Assembly (NCBI RefSeq): GCF_036242395.1
Contig: NZ_CP108458.1
Span: 2,542,001 to 2,606,000 of the forward strand
Direction: 5' to 3'
DNA from: Kitasatospora sp. NBC_01266
Lineage (GTDB): Bacteria; Actinomycetota; Actinomycetes; Streptomycetales; Streptomycetaceae
Length of the DNA: 64,000 nt
Made by a program: the position numbers and the translations under genes. The notes beneath the pieces are model-generated. The model was not told the DNA's origin, made no database searches, and worked only from the letters and a program-made list of their open reading frames with translations. Each line of letters opens with the position of its first letter. Positions within the stretch are counted from its first letter, which is position 1. This document shows positions 38,680 through 47,766 of this stretch, piece by piece.

Positions 38680-40662
38680 TCAGAGCACCCCCGCCTGCCG
38701 CGCCGCCTCCTCGAAGGCGCGGGCCGCCGCCGTGCTCCGGTACGGCGCGAGCCGTCGGTGGAAGTCGCGCAGGTACTCCACCGTGCGGGCCGAACGCATC
38801 TCGCCCGCCGCCCGCAGCGCCTCGGTGGCCAGCGCGCAGGACTCGTCCACGTCGCCCATGCCGAGCCGGGCGGCGGCCAGCACGATCCGGCAGAAGACCC
38901 GGCTGCGCGCGTAGGCGGCCCCGCGCAGCCGCAGCGACTTCTCGGCGTGCTGGGCGGCCGGCCGCCACTGCTGCAGGTCGCGGTAGCAGTGGGCGAACTC
39001 GTCGGCCAGCTGGGCCTCGTCGAAGAACCGGGCCCAGGAGGGCAGTTCGTCGCCGCTGCGGGCCAGCGCGAGAGCCCGTTCGGAGCGGACCAGCGCGGTA
39101 GTGCAGGAGCGGACGTCACCGAGCACCCCGTGCCCGCGCGCCTCGGCGGCGTGCATCAGCGACTGGACGGTGGCGGGGGCCGCCGTGCCGACGCCCTGCT
39201 GGGCCACTCTGGCCAGTTGGACCGCCTCGCGGCCGTGGCCGAGGTGGACCGCCTGCTGGCTCATGGTGATCAGCACGTAGCCGCCGAGCACCCGGTCGCC
39301 CGCCGCCTGGGAGAGCCGCAGCGCCTGGACGAAGTAGCGCTGCGCCAGGCCGTGCGCGGCGATGTCGAAGGAGGTCCAGCCGGCCAGCCGGGTCAGGTCC
39401 GCGACCGCCGCGAACAGCGCCCGGCCGATCTGCTCGCCGTAGCGGCCGCGCAGCATCGGCTCGGCCTCGCTCTCCAGGTAGCGCACCAGGGCCTGCCGGG
39501 CGTGGCCGCCGCCGTAGGCGTTGTCCAGGGCCCGGAACAGGTCCCCGACCGCCCGGACGGCGGCGATGTCACCGCGCCCGACCCGCAGACCGGCCCGGCT
39601 CCCCCGGGCGCTCTGCTCGGCGGCCGGACCGCCCTGCGCGGGCAGCGCCGCCGTCCTGGTCCCGGAGACCAGCGGCCGGCGGGCCTGCGAGGGCACCCGC
39701 CCGGCCGCCATGCCGCGGCTGCCGGGCCCGGCAGCGGCCCGGGGCGGCTGGTCCCCGTGCTCCGCCGTCGGGTCGAGCCGGGCGAGCGGTCCGTCCGGCC
39801 CCGAGACGTAGATCCCGGCCGAGCCGTCCCTGGCCACCTGCTCGTCGCTGCGGCCGATCAGCCAGTCGCGGCTGGGCACCACCAGACCGGCCGGGGTGAA
39901 GGCGATCCGGCGCAGCTCGGACTGCGGGCCGGTGTCCTTGCGCCACATGCTGGCGACGATGTCGACGGCCTCCTGCGGGGTCTCGGCGAACTCCAGGCCC
40001 GCGTAGACCGGGGCGCAGGCGTCCAGGCCGATGTCCTGCGCGGAGAGCCGGCGGCCGAGCCGGCGGGTGAAGACCTCCGCGATCAGCGCCGGGGTGGCGC
40101 CGCGCGGCTGCTGGCCGCGCAGCCAGCGGGTCACCGAGGTCTTGTCGTAGCGCAGGTCGAGGCCGTGCTCCAGGCCCAGCTGGTCGACCCTGCGGGCCAG
40201 GCCCGCGTGCGAGAAGCCGGCCTCCTCGATCAGCCCGGCGAGCAGCGGGTTCTGCGCGCGGCCCGCCTCGCTGCGGGCGGCACCGTCCTCGTCGGCGCCG
40301 AGCGGCAGGCCGCCGGGTGCGCGGTCGTGCTCCTCCGCGCCGGGTGCGTCGTCACCCAGGCCGAGCTGCGGGCCGTGCGGGCTGTCCGCGGTGTGCGCGC
40401 CCCCGTGGAGCTCGTCCGGGCCGTGCTGGAGCAGGCCGGGGACGTGGTGGAGCTCCTCGGGGACGTGCTGGAGCACGTCGGGGACATGGTGGAGTTCGTC
40501 GGGGACGAGCACGCGGCGTTCCAGCAGCGGTGTGTCGTCGTGGCGTTGGGCGGGCAGAGCGGCCGCAGCTGCACGGTCCGGCTCGCCGCGGCGTTCGTGC
40601 GGGTCCAGTGGGTCGAGCGGACCGTAGGCCGGACTGTCGTCGGTTGCAGGCCGTTGGGGCAT
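38680..40662 (-). CDS. Large NsdA-like transcriptional regulator with TPR-type C-terminus
   Basis: A 660-aa regulator. The N-terminal 130 residues are low complexity and include five heptapeptide repeats at 53-87. A helix-turn-helix-like region follows at about 137-180 ([26 protein letters not shown]). The C-terminal half (about 330-655) is all-helical with TPR-like spacing. The plan matches Streptomyces NsdA-type regulators of development and antibiotic production; which ligand or DNA it binds is unknown. ATG 40662 (MPQRPATDD) has AGAGGTG upstream. Divergent from lipB. Confidence 0.8.
   Translation of the reverse strand: MPQRPATDDSPAYGPLDPLDPHERRGEPDRAAAAALPAQRHDDTPLLERRVLVPDELHHVPDVLQHVPEELHHVPGLLQHGPDELHGGAHTADSPHGPQLGLGDDAPGAEEHDRAPGGLPLGADEDGAARSEAGRAQNPLLAGLIEEAGFSHAGLARRVDQLGLEHGLDLRYDKTSVTRWLRGQQPRGATPALIAEVFTRRLGRRLSAQDIGLDACAPVYAGLEFAETPQEAVDIVASMWRKDTGPQSELRRIAFTPAGLVVPSRDWLIGRSDEQVARDGSAGIYVSGPDGPLARLDPTAEHGDQPPRAAAGPGSRGMAAGRVPSQARRPLVSGTRTAALPAQGGPAAEQSARGSRAGLRVGRGDIAAVRAVGDLFRALDNAYGGGHARQALVRYLESEAEPMLRGRYGEQIGRALFAAVADLTRLAGWTSFDIAAHGLAQRYFVQALRLSQAAGDRVLGGYVLITMSQQAVHLGHGREAVQLARVAQQGVGTAAPATVQSLMHAAEARGHGVLGDVRSCTTALVRSERALALARSGDELPSWARFFDEAQLADEFAHCYRDLQQWRPAAQHAEKSLRLRGAAYARSRVFCRIVLAAARLGMGDVDESCALATEALRAAGEMRSARTVEYLRDFHRRLAPYRSTAAARAFEEAARQAGVL
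40402..40506 (-). repeat. Heptapeptide-coding repeat in the regulator
   Basis: Five 21-bp units encode residues 53-87 of the regulator with consensus V-P-(D/E/G)-x-L-(H/Q)-H. The reading frame stays open and the Leu/His positions repeat exactly every seven residues. Confidence 0.85.
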
Positions 40663-40915
40663 GTCAGTCAACACCTCTCGGACGCCGCGGTCCGGCCCCC
40701 CGGTGCCTTGCGCGACGCCCCTGTCGGGAATCGGCGTGAATGTAGCGAGCATTCGGGCGCTATGGGCGGATCTGCGCGGGCAATCCTCCGAACGGGTGAA
40801 GGGCAGGCGCCCGTTCTGAGGAAGGTGCGGCGCTCGGGGTTTGAGCTGCGCGTACCCTTTGCGCCCCCGACCGCCGGGCGCCGAGCGAGCCGGAACGGGG
40901 GCCGCGCGGAGGCCG

Positions 40916-41017
40916 GACGGGAGCCGGAGGGGGAGCCGGACGAGAGCTGGACGGGAGCCGGAGGGGGAGCCGGACGAGAGCTGGACGGGAGCCGGAGGGG
41001 GAGCCGGACGGGAGCCG
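40916..41017. repeat. 34-bp tandem repeat, three copies
   Basis: Three units at 40916-40949, 40950-40983 and 40984-41017; the first two are identical and the third differs in its last few bases. They sit 80 bp upstream of lipB in the divergent promoter region. The unit is not a multiple of three, so it is unlikely to be coding. Confidence 0.9.
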
Positions 41018-41097
41018 CTCCGGGCGGCTTCGGACAGGTGAGCGAGCGGGCGTACAGTGGCGAGGTTGGGTCGCGAACACCTGGGCAAGGAGCAGCG

Positions 41098-41895
41098 GTG
41101 AGCGAGAACGTGCGATTCGTCCGGATGCGGATAGGCGAAGGCGCGGTGCCGTACCAGGAGGCCTGGGAGGAGCAGCAGCGGCTGCACGCACTGCGGCTCG
41201 CCGACGAGATCCCGGACACCGTGCTGCTGCTGGAGCATCCGCCGGTCTTCACCGCCGGCAAGCGGACCAAGCCCGAGGACCTGCCGCTGGACGACACCCC
41301 GGTGGTGCAGGTCAACCGGGGTGGCGAGGGCACCTGGCACGGTCCGGGCCAGCTGGTCGGCTATCCGATCGTCAAGCTGCCGGAGCCGATGGACGTGGTC
41401 GCCTACGTCCGCCGGCTGGAGGAGGCGCTGATCCGGGCATCCGCCGACCTCGGCGTGGCGACCAGCCGGGTCGAGGGCCGCAGCGGGGTCTGGGTACTGG
41501 GCCGGGAGCTGCCGGACGCCGTGCCGGATCCGGCCAAGGTGATCGACATCGGCAAGCTGACCCTGCGGCTCGGCCTGCCGCTCGGGATCGACCCCCGGCT
41601 GGCCGGCCCCGAGTACGCGGCGTCCAACGCCGGGCAGCGCGGCGACGACCGCAAGCTCGCCGCGATCGGCGTGCGGGTGGCGCGCGGCGTGACGATGCAC
41701 GGGTTCGCGCTGAACTGCAACCCGGACATGACCTGGTTCGACCGGATCATCCCGTGCGGGATCCGGGACGCCGGGGTCGGCTCGCTGACCACCGAGCTGG
41801 GCCGCGACGTCCCGGTCGCCGAGGCGGCGCCGGTGGTGGAACGGCGGCTGGCGGAGGTCCTCGCCGAGCTGCCCGAGCCCGCACTGGCGCGCTGA
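41098..41895 (+). CDS. lipB: Octanoyltransferase LipB
   Basis: Transfers octanoyl from acyl carrier protein to lipoyl domains such as those of SucB. The 265-aa protein has the family motif [19 protein letters not shown] near 74-92 and the catalytic Lys/Cys pair: [10 protein letters not shown] near 184 and IIPCGI near 219. GTG 41098 has AAGGAG 5 bp upstream. lipA follows 149 bp later on the same strand. Confidence 0.95.
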   Translation: MSENVRFVRMRIGEGAVPYQEAWEEQQRLHALRLADEIPDTVLLLEHPPVFTAGKRTKPEDLPLDDTPVVQVNRGGEGTWHGPGQLVGYPIVKLPEPMDVVAYVRRLEEALIRASADLGVATSRVEGRSGVWVLGRELPDAVPDPAKVIDIGKLTLRLGLPLGIDPRLAGPEYAASNAGQRGDDRKLAAIGVRVARGVTMHGFALNCNPDMTWFDRIIPCGIRDAGVGSLTTELGRDVPVAEAAPVVERRLAEVLAELPEPALAR

Positions 41896-42044
41896 GCGCC
41901 CTGCCGGCCACCGGTGGAGCAGGGCACCGGGAATCAGGCGGTGCGTACCGCTGTTGCCCTGCGAATGCGGGGCGTGAGCCCGATGCAGACCGTACAAGCA
42001 CAGGCGTACCCTGGGGGTACCCCGTCTACTTCTAGGAGCCGCAC

Positions 42045-42998
42045 GTGTCCGCTGTCGCGCCCGACGGCAGGAAGCTTCTCCGCCTGGAGGTCCGCAACAG
42101 CGAGACCCCCATCGAGCGGAAGCCCGAGTGGATCAAGACCCGGGCGAAGATGGGCCCGGAGTACAACGCCCTCCAGTCGCTGGTGAAGAAGGAGGGGCTG
42201 CACACGGTCTGCCAGGAGGCCGGCTGCCCCAACATCTTCGAGTGCTGGGAGGACCGCGAGGCCACCTTCCTGATCGGCGGTGACCAGTGCACCCGCCGCT
42301 GTGACTTCTGCCAGATCGACACCGGCAAGCCCGCCGACTTCGACCGTGACGAGCCGCGCCGGGTCGCCGAGTCGATCGTCACCATGGACCTCAACTACGC
42401 CACCATCACCGGCGTCGCCCGCGACGACCTCGAGGACGGCGGCGCCTGGCTGTACGCCGAGACGGTCCGCCAGGTGCACGCGCTGACCGCGGGCCGCGCG
42501 GCCGGGCGCACCGGCGTCGAGCTGCTGATCCCGGACTTCAACGCGGTGCCCGAGCAGCTGGCCGAGGTCTTCTCGTCCCGTCCCCAGGTGCTGGCGCACA
42601 ACGTCGAGACGGTGCCGCGGATCTTCAAGCGGATCCGACCGGCGTTCCGCTACGAGCGGTCGCTGGACGTCATCACCCAGGCCCGGGCGGCCGGTCTGGT
42701 GACCAAGTCCAACCTGATCCTGGGCATGGGCGAGACCCGCGAGGAGGTCAGCCAGGCGCTGGCCGACCTGGTCGGCGCGGGCTGCGAGCTGATCACCATC
42801 ACCCAGTACCTGCGCCCCTCGCTGCGCCACCACCCCGTGGAGCGCTGGGTCAAGCCGCACGAGTTCGTGGAGCTGCAGCAGGAGGCCGAGGAGCTCGGCT
42901 TCGCGGGCGTGATGTCCGGGCCGCTGGTGCGTTCCTCCTACCGCGCGGGCCGGCTCTACCGGCAGGCGCTGGAGCACCGCGAGCGGGCTGCGGTCTGA
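42045..42998 (+). CDS. lipA: Lipoyl synthase LipA
   Basis: Radical SAM enzyme that inserts two sulfurs into the octanoyl chain to make lipoate. The 317-aa protein has both cluster motifs: the auxiliary C-x4-C-x5-C in [13 protein letters not shown] near 56-67, and the radical [11 protein letters not shown] near 82-89. A RSSYRAG motif near the C-terminus gives the serine ligand. GTG 42045 has AGGAG upstream. It probably depends on the Fe-S supply genes elsewhere in the window. Confidence 0.96.
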   Translation: MSAVAPDGRKLLRLEVRNSETPIERKPEWIKTRAKMGPEYNALQSLVKKEGLHTVCQEAGCPNIFECWEDREATFLIGGDQCTRRCDFCQIDTGKPADFDRDEPRRVAESIVTMDLNYATITGVARDDLEDGGAWLYAETVRQVHALTAGRAAGRTGVELLIPDFNAVPEQLAEVFSSRPQVLAHNVETVPRIFKRIRPAFRYERSLDVITQARAAGLVTKSNLILGMGETREEVSQALADLVGAGCELITITQYLRPSLRHHPVERWVKPHEFVELQQEAEELGFAGVMSGPLVRSSYRAGRLYRQALEHRERAAV

Positions 42999-43017
42999 TC
43001 GGTTGTGCGTGCGTGCG

Positions 43018-43046
43018 ACGGGGCTCGGAGGTACTCCGGGCCCCGT
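43018..43046 (+). terminator. Terminator after lipA
   Basis: Two stacked stems (7 bp, 43018-43024 with 43040-43046, then CGGAG/CTCCG) with a 3-nt loop, 20 bp past the lipA stop. Confidence 0.7.
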
Positions 43047-43047
43047 T

Positions 43048-43114
43048 CGCGTTTCACGGTCCGCGCTTCGCGTTTCACGGTCCGCGCTTCGCGTTTCGCG
43101 GTTCGCGTTTCACC
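43048..43114. repeat. 21-bp repeat after lipA
   Basis: Two perfect 21-bp units (43048-43068, 43069-43089) followed by two shortened copies sharing the CGCGTTTC core, to 43114. Noncoding and directly after the lipA terminator. Confidence 0.8.
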
Positions 43115-43193
43115 GAGGGTTGACCGGCGGGTCACGGGGGCTTAACAACGGCGGCCGAGACTGGACGCAGACTCGGCGAGGGGAGTGGCCGCA

Positions 43194-43382
43194 ATGCGCA
43201 CCACGATCGGCACGGCGATCAGGCTGGCGGAGAACGTCCTGCTGGCCGGGGGACGGCGGCAGGCCCGGCTGAACGCCTGGTCGGCGGTCTGCGAGAACCG
43301 CCGCCACGCCGCCGACCGCGAGGCGGCCCGGATCGGCCTGCCCGCGCACCGACCCACGCGCCCGCGCACTCACCTGGGGTAA
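43194..43382 (+). CDS. Small basic hypothetical protein (62 aa)
   Basis: An Arg/Ala-rich 62-residue product starting MRTTIGTAIRLAENVLLAGGRR. ATG 43194 has GGGGA about 8 bp upstream. I recognise no domain. Its place between lipA and the DUF4191 gene is where Streptomyces genomes often carry a small hypothetical gene. Confidence 0.55.
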   Translation: MRTTIGTAIRLAENVLLAGGRRQARLNAWSAVCENRRHAADREAARIGLPAHRPTRPRTHLG

Positions 43383-43457
43383 CGATTTCCCGCACGGTTG
43401 CGCCGAATCGGGACCGTGCTTCGTGATCCGATGTCCCCGCCACGTAGCATGGCCTTC

Positions 43458-44147
43458 ATGGCGAGGGAAACATCCGAAACTCCCGGGCGGCTCAAGCAGA
43501 TCCGCCAGGCGTACATCATGACCCAGAAGGTCGACACCAAGATCGGCCTGATCATCGGGGGCATCGGCCTCCTCACCTTCGGCGTGTTCCTCGCCATCGG
43601 TTTCCTGATCGGTCACCCCGTCATCGTGGGGATCCTGGGCTTCATCGTGGCCTTCCTGGCCGCGGCGATCGTCTTCGGCCGCCGGGCCGAGCGTGCCGCC
43701 TTCGGCCAGATGGAGGGCCAGCCGGGCGCCGCCGCGGCCGTGCTGAACAACATCAAGCGCGGCTGGAGCGCCAACCCGACCCCGGTCGCGGTCACCCGCA
43801 ACCAGGACGCGGTCTACCGCGCCGTCGGCCGTCCCGGCATCGCGCTGATCGGTGAGGGCAACCCGAACCGGGTGCGCCCGCTGCTCGCCGCCGAGAAGAA
43901 GAAGATGGCCCGCGTGGTCGCCGACGTCCCGGTGCACGACATCATGGTCGGCGACGGGCCGGGCGAGGTGCCGCTGAAGAAGCTGCAGATCCACCTGATG
44001 CGGCTGCCGCGCGCGATCACCCCCGCCCAGGTCACCGAGACCAACGACCGCCTGCGCGCGCTGGGCGACCTGCTCACCAAGGCGCCGATCCCCAAGGGCC
44101 CGATGCCCAAGGGCGCCCGGATGCCCAAGGGCGGCCAGGCTCGCTGA
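43458..44147 (+). CDS. DUF4191 membrane protein
   Basis: A 229-aa actinobacterial protein with a short basic N-terminus (RLKQIRQAYIMTQKVD), two transmembrane helices (about 32-52 and 55-75), and a cytoplasmic C-terminal domain ending in Lys/Pro/Gly repeats (PKGPMPKGARMPKGG). Its function is unknown; it sits next to lipA across actinobacteria. I chose ATG 43458 (MARETSE) by family similarity; ATG 43449 is also in frame. Confidence 0.87.
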   Translation: MARETSETPGRLKQIRQAYIMTQKVDTKIGLIIGGIGLLTFGVFLAIGFLIGHPVIVGILGFIVAFLAAAIVFGRRAERAAFGQMEGQPGAAAAVLNNIKRGWSANPTPVAVTRNQDAVYRAVGRPGIALIGEGNPNRVRPLLAAEKKKMARVVADVPVHDIMVGDGPGEVPLKKLQIHLMRLPRAITPAQVTETNDRLRALGDLLTKAPIPKGPMPKGARMPKGGQAR

Positions 44148-44176
44148 GCCGTCGGCACCCGCACGAACCACGCAAA

Positions 44177-44202
44177 GAGGCCCCGCCAGCCGGCGGGGCC
44201 TC
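44177..44202 (+). terminator. Terminator after DUF4191 gene
   Basis: A perfect 11-bp stem (44177-44187 with 44192-44202, 4-nt loop) flanked by AAA upstream and TCCTTTT downstream. It also serves the convergent RDD gene. Confidence 0.85.
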
Positions 44203-44205
44203 TCC

Positions 44206-44272
44206 TTTTGCCCGGATCCTTTTTGCCCGGATCCTTCTGTTCGGATCCTTCTGTTCGGATCCTTCTGCTCGG
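44206..44272. repeat. 14-15 bp tandem repeat with BamHI-like core
   Basis: Two copies of a 15-bp unit (44206-44220, 44221-44235), two of a 14-bp variant (44236-44249, 44250-44263) and a partial unit, each complete one with CGGATCCT. Noncoding, between the terminator and the RDD gene stop. Confidence 0.85.
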
Positions 44273-44274
44273 GC

Positions 44275-44742
44275 TCAGATCCGCACCTCGACGGTCGCGA
44301 CCGCCTTGTCGTGCAGGCCGCGCGTGTCCCGGTCCCAGACCGCGGCGGGCACCACCAGGCAGAGCAGCACGGTCCGCAGCAGCACCTGCGGAATGGTCGC
44401 CCGCCCGCCGTCCAGCCGCACCACCCGCAACCCGAAGAGCCGCTTGCCGATGGTGGTGCCGGTGGTGGCGAGCAGCACCGCGCTCATCGCGAAGAAGACC
44501 GGCAGGCTGATCAGGTTGGCCCTGGCCGGGTCGCCGTGGGCCAGCGTGCCGTAGGCGATCAGGCTGGCGAGCCAGCCGTCCACGAAGAGTGCGCCGATCC
44601 GCCGACCGGGGCCGGCCATCGCGCCGGAACCCTCCTGCGGGCGGCCGAGCCGCTCACCGCGGTAGCCGAAGTCGGCGCCCATCCGCTCAGCGGCGGCCTT
44701 CGGGCCTTCCAGCCACGATCCCATTGCTTCTCTGCTGTCCAC
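44275..44742 (-). CDS. RDD-family membrane protein
   Basis: A 155-aa protein with an RDD domain: PGRRIGALFVDGWLASLIAY (first helix with the Arg and Asp), a second hydrophobic segment LPVFFAMSAVLLATTG followed by TIGKRLFGLRVV, and a third LLRTVLLCLVVPA with the closing DRDTRGLHDK. Its function is unknown. I prefer GTG 44742 (DSREAMGSW, a start I associate with this family), although ATG 44724 is possible. It is divergent from glnA. Confidence 0.85.
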   Translation of the reverse strand: MDSREAMGSWLEGPKAAAERMGADFGYRGERLGRPQEGSGAMAGPGRRIGALFVDGWLASLIAYGTLAHGDPARANLISLPVFFAMSAVLLATTGTTIGKRLFGLRVVRLDGGRATIPQVLLRTVLLCLVVPAAVWDRDTRGLHDKAVATVEVRI

Positions 44743-44912
44743 GAACCCACAGTAGCCCGGCACATCGCACCAACCGGCGTCGACTCCCCCTGCGGGTGAA
44801 TCGGCGTGGCGCGGCTCCGTTCAGTGGTTTAGACCAATTACGGAGAACGGCACTGGCGCCCACACGTTTTGCCCCCACCCGGGTGACTTTGCCGCCCATT
44901 CGGGCCTGCTGG

Positions 44913-44950
44913 TTAACATGGTGGAAACGATCGGGTCACCGTCAGGAAAC
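44913..44950 (+). promoter_or_regulatory. GlnR-binding site upstream of glnA
   Basis: The spacing TTAAC-n6-GAAAC-n6-GTCAC-n6-GAAAC (44913-44917, 44924-44928, 44935-44939, 44946-44950) matches the Streptomyces GlnR consensus of alternating gTnAc and GaAAc half-sites in every spacing. It lies about 100 bp before the glnA start, so GlnR control by nitrogen status is expected. Confidence 0.9.
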
Positions 44951-45050
44951 GGCCTGTTCCTAAGGTGGCCCGCACCGTGGCCGGTTGGGACGACTGGTCC
45001 GTGCAGGTCTGATCCCGGCCCTCGTCGCGGTCGGGCAGAGGAGGACATCG

Positions 45051-46466
45051 ATGTTCAAGAATGCGGATGAGGTCAAGGCCTACATCGCCGAGAACGACAT
45101 CAAGTTCGTGGATGTGCGGTTCTGCGACCTGCCGGGTGTCATGCAGCACTTCGCGGTTCCGGCGGCCACCTTCGACCCCGCCGAGACCCTGATGTTCGAC
45201 GGCTCGTCGATCCGCGGCTTCCAGGCGATCCACGAGTCGGACATGGCCCTGGTCCCCGACCTGGCGACCGCGCGGCTCGACCCGTTCCGCAAGGAAAAGC
45301 ACCTAAACATCAACTTCTTCATCCAGGACCCGATCACGGGCGAGGCCTACAGCCGCGACCCGCGCAACGTGGCCAAGAAGGCCGAGGCCTACCTGGCCTC
45401 CTCCGGCATCGCCGACACCGCCTTCTTCGGTCCCGAGGCCGAGTTCTACGTCTTCGACGAGGCCCGGTTCGAGACCACCGCGAACGCCTCCTACTACCAC
45501 ATCGACTCCGAGGCCGGCGCCTGGAACAGCGGCCGGATCGAGGAGGGCGGCAACCGCGGCTACAAGGTCAAGTACAAGGGCGGCTACTTCCCGACCCCGC
45601 CGGTCGACCACTTCGCCGACCTGCGCGCCGAGATGTCCCTGGAGCTGGCCGCCTCCGGCCTGCAGGTCGAGCGCCAGCACCACGAGGTCGGCACCGCGGG
45701 CCAGGCCGAGATCAACTACCGGTTCAACACGCTGCTGCACGCGGCCGACGACCTGATGCTGTTCAAGTACATCATCAAGAACGTCGCCTGGCGGAACGGC
45801 AAGACGGCCACCTTCATGCCGAAGCCGATCTTCGGCGACAACGGCTCGGGCATGCACGTGCACCAGTCGCTCTGGGCCGAGGGCTCGCCGCTCTTCTACG
45901 ACGAGCAGGGCTACGCCGGCCTGTCCGACACCGCCCGCTACTACATCGGCGGCCTGCTCAGGCACGCGCCCTCGCTGCTGGCCTTCACCAACCCCACGGT
46001 CAACTCCTACCACCGCCTGGTCCCCGGCTTCGAGGCACCGGTCAACCTGGTCTACTCGCAGCGCAACCGCTCGGCCGCGATCCGGATCCCGATCACCGGC
46101 TCCAACGCCAAGGCCAAGCGCATCGAGTTCCGGGCCCCCGACCCGTCCTCCAACCCCTACCTCGCCTTCTCGGCGATGCTGATGGCGGGCCTGGACGGCG
46201 TCAAGAACAAGATCGAGCCGCTCCAGCCGGTCGACAAGGACCTCTACGAGCTCGCCCCCGACGAGCACGCCGGCGTCCCCCAGGTCCCCGCCTCGCTCCC
46301 CGCCGTCCTGGAGGCCCTCGAGGAGGACCACGAGTACCTGCTCGCGGGCGGCGTCTTCACCCCGGACCTGATCGAGACCTGGATCGACTACAAGCGCACC
46401 AACGAGATCGCCCCGATCGCACTGCGGCCGCACCCGCACGAGTTCGAGCTGTACTACGACCTCTAG
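45051..46466 (+). CDS. glnA: Glutamine synthetase type I GlnA
   Basis: Makes glutamine from glutamate, ammonia and ATP; the central nitrogen-assimilation enzyme. The 471-aa protein has the family FDGSSIRGF motif near 49, the metal-binding GPEAEFYVF near 125, [11 protein letters not shown] near 264, and RSAAIRIP near 341. The tyrosine in KDLYELAP near 398 is the likely adenylylation site, as expected for the GSI-beta type. GAGGAGGA lies just upstream of ATG 45051. Transcription is probably controlled by GlnR through the boxes at 44913-44950. Confidence 0.97.
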   Translation: MFKNADEVKAYIAENDIKFVDVRFCDLPGVMQHFAVPAATFDPAETLMFDGSSIRGFQAIHESDMALVPDLATARLDPFRKEKHLNINFFIQDPITGEAYSRDPRNVAKKAEAYLASSGIADTAFFGPEAEFYVFDEARFETTANASYYHIDSEAGAWNSGRIEEGGNRGYKVKYKGGYFPTPPVDHFADLRAEMSLELAASGLQVERQHHEVGTAGQAEINYRFNTLLHAADDLMLFKYIIKNVAWRNGKTATFMPKPIFGDNGSGMHVHQSLWAEGSPLFYDEQGYAGLSDTARYYIGGLLRHAPSLLAFTNPTVNSYHRLVPGFEAPVNLVYSQRNRSAAIRIPITGSNAKAKRIEFRAPDPSSNPYLAFSAMLMAGLDGVKNKIEPLQPVDKDLYELAPDEHAGVPQVPASLPAVLEALEEDHEYLLAGGVFTPDLIETWIDYKRTNEIAPIALRPHPHEFELYYDL

Positions 46467-46507
46467 ACACCAACGTTTGACCTGCGGGAACGCGGAAATG
46501 CCCGATT

Positions 46508-46548
46508 CCGTCGCTGCAGCTCGGCAAAGCCCTGAGCTGCAGCGACGG
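46508..46548. terminator. Terminator between glnA and the biosynthetic cluster
   Basis: A perfect 15-bp stem (46508-46522 with 46534-46548, 11-nt loop) lies 42 bp past the glnA stop. It separates the conserved core from the cluster to the right. Confidence 0.8.
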
Positions 46549-46719
46549 TTCTCGCGGAAGGCCCTGGAGGCCGGCAGCCCATCGTCATGTGCACCCGGAG
46601 TGCACCAGATCGAACTCACCGCCGTCCTTATGACTGCGCCCTGACCTCTCGGCATTCTCGGCGATGAGCAGTCGACGGAGCCCCTCGCCTGAAATGCGCG
46701 CCGGGGCGCCCGAATGCGC

Positions 46720-47703
46720 TCAGCCCGCGACGGTGAGCTGCATCAGGGCCTTCGCGGTGTGCATCCGATTCTCCGACTGGTCGAACACCCGGCTCTGCGC
46801 GCCCTCGAAGACCTCGTCGTCCACCTCACAGATGTCCGGATGGGCGATCGCGGTCTCGGTGTCCTGACCGTGGAAGGCCGGGAGGCAGTGCAGGTAGATG
46901 CTGTCGGCCCGGCCGGTGGCGGCCATCAGCTCGGCGGTGACCTTCAGGTCGCGCAGCAGCTCGATCCGCTCCCGGGTCTGCTCCTCCTCGCCCATCGACA
47001 CCCAGACATCGCCGTACACGGCCGCCGAACCCGCCAGCGCGAGCTGCGCGTCGGCGGTGACGGTGATCTTCGCCCGGTCCGACTCGGCGTCCGCGAGCAG
47101 TTCGGCGATCTGCTCCGGCGCCGGCTGGAGCTTCTCGGGCGCCAGGATCCGCAGGTCCAGACCGAGCTTGGCGGCAGCGATGGCCAGGGTGATCGCCATG
47201 TTGTTGCGACCGTCGCCGACGTAGGTCAACGGCAGTCCTTCGAGGCTGCCGAAGTTCTCCAGCAGCGTCAGCAGGTCCGCGAGCACCTGGGTGGGGTGGT
47301 AGCTGTCACACAGGCCGTTCCACACCGGGACGCCGGCGTACTCGGCGAACTCGGCCACGGTGGAGTGCTCGAAGCCGCGGAACATCACACCGTCGAAGAC
47401 CCGGCCGAAAACCCGGGCGATGTCACGCACCGACTCCTTGATGCCGAACCGGATGTCTTCCCGGCCGAAGATCTCGGGGTGCGCGCCGGACTGGGTGGCC
47501 GCGACCACGAAGGAGACCCGGGTCCGACAGGACGGCTTGAGGAAGATCAGCGCGATGTTCTTGCCGGCCAGCGCGTGCACGTACTCGCCCTGCGCCGCAC
47601 GCGTCTTCAGATCGGCCGCGTGCTCCAGCAGTTCGGTGATCTCTGCCGCGCTGAAGTCCCGCAGCGAGAGCAGACTGCGCCCCTTGAGTGTCGAGATGCC
47701 CAT
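46720..47703 (-). CDS. argK: ArgK-like ornithine carbamoyltransferase (likely self-resistance)
   Basis: Carbamoylates ornithine to citrulline. At 327 aa it has the length I recall for phaseolotoxin-insensitive ArgK of P. syringae. The carbamoyl-phosphate motif reads SCRTR (58-62) instead of STRTR, within FLKPSCRTRVSFVVA. HPTQ (136-139), HCLP (272-275) and D232-x3-SMG (236-238) are intact. FRGFEH near 108 and VFEGAQSRVFDQ near 298 match ArgK as I remember it and differ from the housekeeping streptomycete enzyme. ATG 47703 has GGAGG 6 bp upstream. It has its own promoter and ends the cluster, so the likely role is target-replacement resistance. Identity to ArgK was judged from memory, not by alignment. 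Confidence 0.88.
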   Translation of the reverse strand: MGISTLKGRSLLSLRDFSAAEITELLEHAADLKTRAAQGEYVHALAGKNIALIFLKPSCRTRVSFVVAATQSGAHPEIFGREDIRFGIKESVRDIARVFGRVFDGVMFRGFEHSTVAEFAEYAGVPVWNGLCDSYHPTQVLADLLTLLENFGSLEGLPLTYVGDGRNNMAITLAIAAAKLGLDLRILAPEKLQPAPEQIAELLADAESDRAKITVTADAQLALAGSAAVYGDVWVSMGEEEQTRERIELLRDLKVTAELMAATGRADSIYLHCLPAFHGQDTETAIAHPDICEVDDEVFEGAQSRVFDQSENRMHTAKALMQLTVAG

Positions 47704-47725
47704 CTTCCGCCTCCAGTCCGTTCTG

Positions 47726-47755
47726 TATATAGGTGACATTGCATTGAAATGTCAA
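47726..47755 (-). promoter_or_regulatory. Promoter of the argK-like gene
   Basis: On the minus strand, TTGACA (47755-47750) and TATATA (47731-47726) are separated by 18 bp, and the -10 lies about 20 bp upstream of the start codon. Both hexamers are unusually close to consensus for such GC-rich DNA. Confidence 0.75.
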
Positions 47756-47765
47756 TGTTGACATT
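47734..47765. promoter_or_regulatory. Operator candidate, three TGACATT half-sites
   Basis: TGACATT occurs at 47734-47740 and 47759-47765, and its inverse AATGTCA at 47748-47754, giving two overlapping inverted repeats with spacers of 7 and 4 bp. They cover the -35 element and spacer of the argK promoter, where a repressor would block initiation. Confidence 0.6.
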
Positions 47766-47766
47766 A

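Noticed and set aside
40916-41017. CRISPR array
   Set aside because: Units are directly adjacent with no spacers, and no cas genes are present.
37465-41895. Very long open frame (1476 codons) on +
   Set aside because: It runs through the FAD oxidoreductase, the opposite-strand regulator and lipB in the wrong frame. It is an artefact of high GC; only its last 265 codons, from 41098, are real (lipB).
44206-44272. CRISPR or mobile-element end
   Set aside because: Short adjacent units without spacers, inverted termini or transposase nearby.
46720-47703. Housekeeping argF
   Set aside because: Altered STRTR motif, ArgK-like signature residues, its own promoter and placement at the end of a biosynthetic operon all favour a resistance enzyme.
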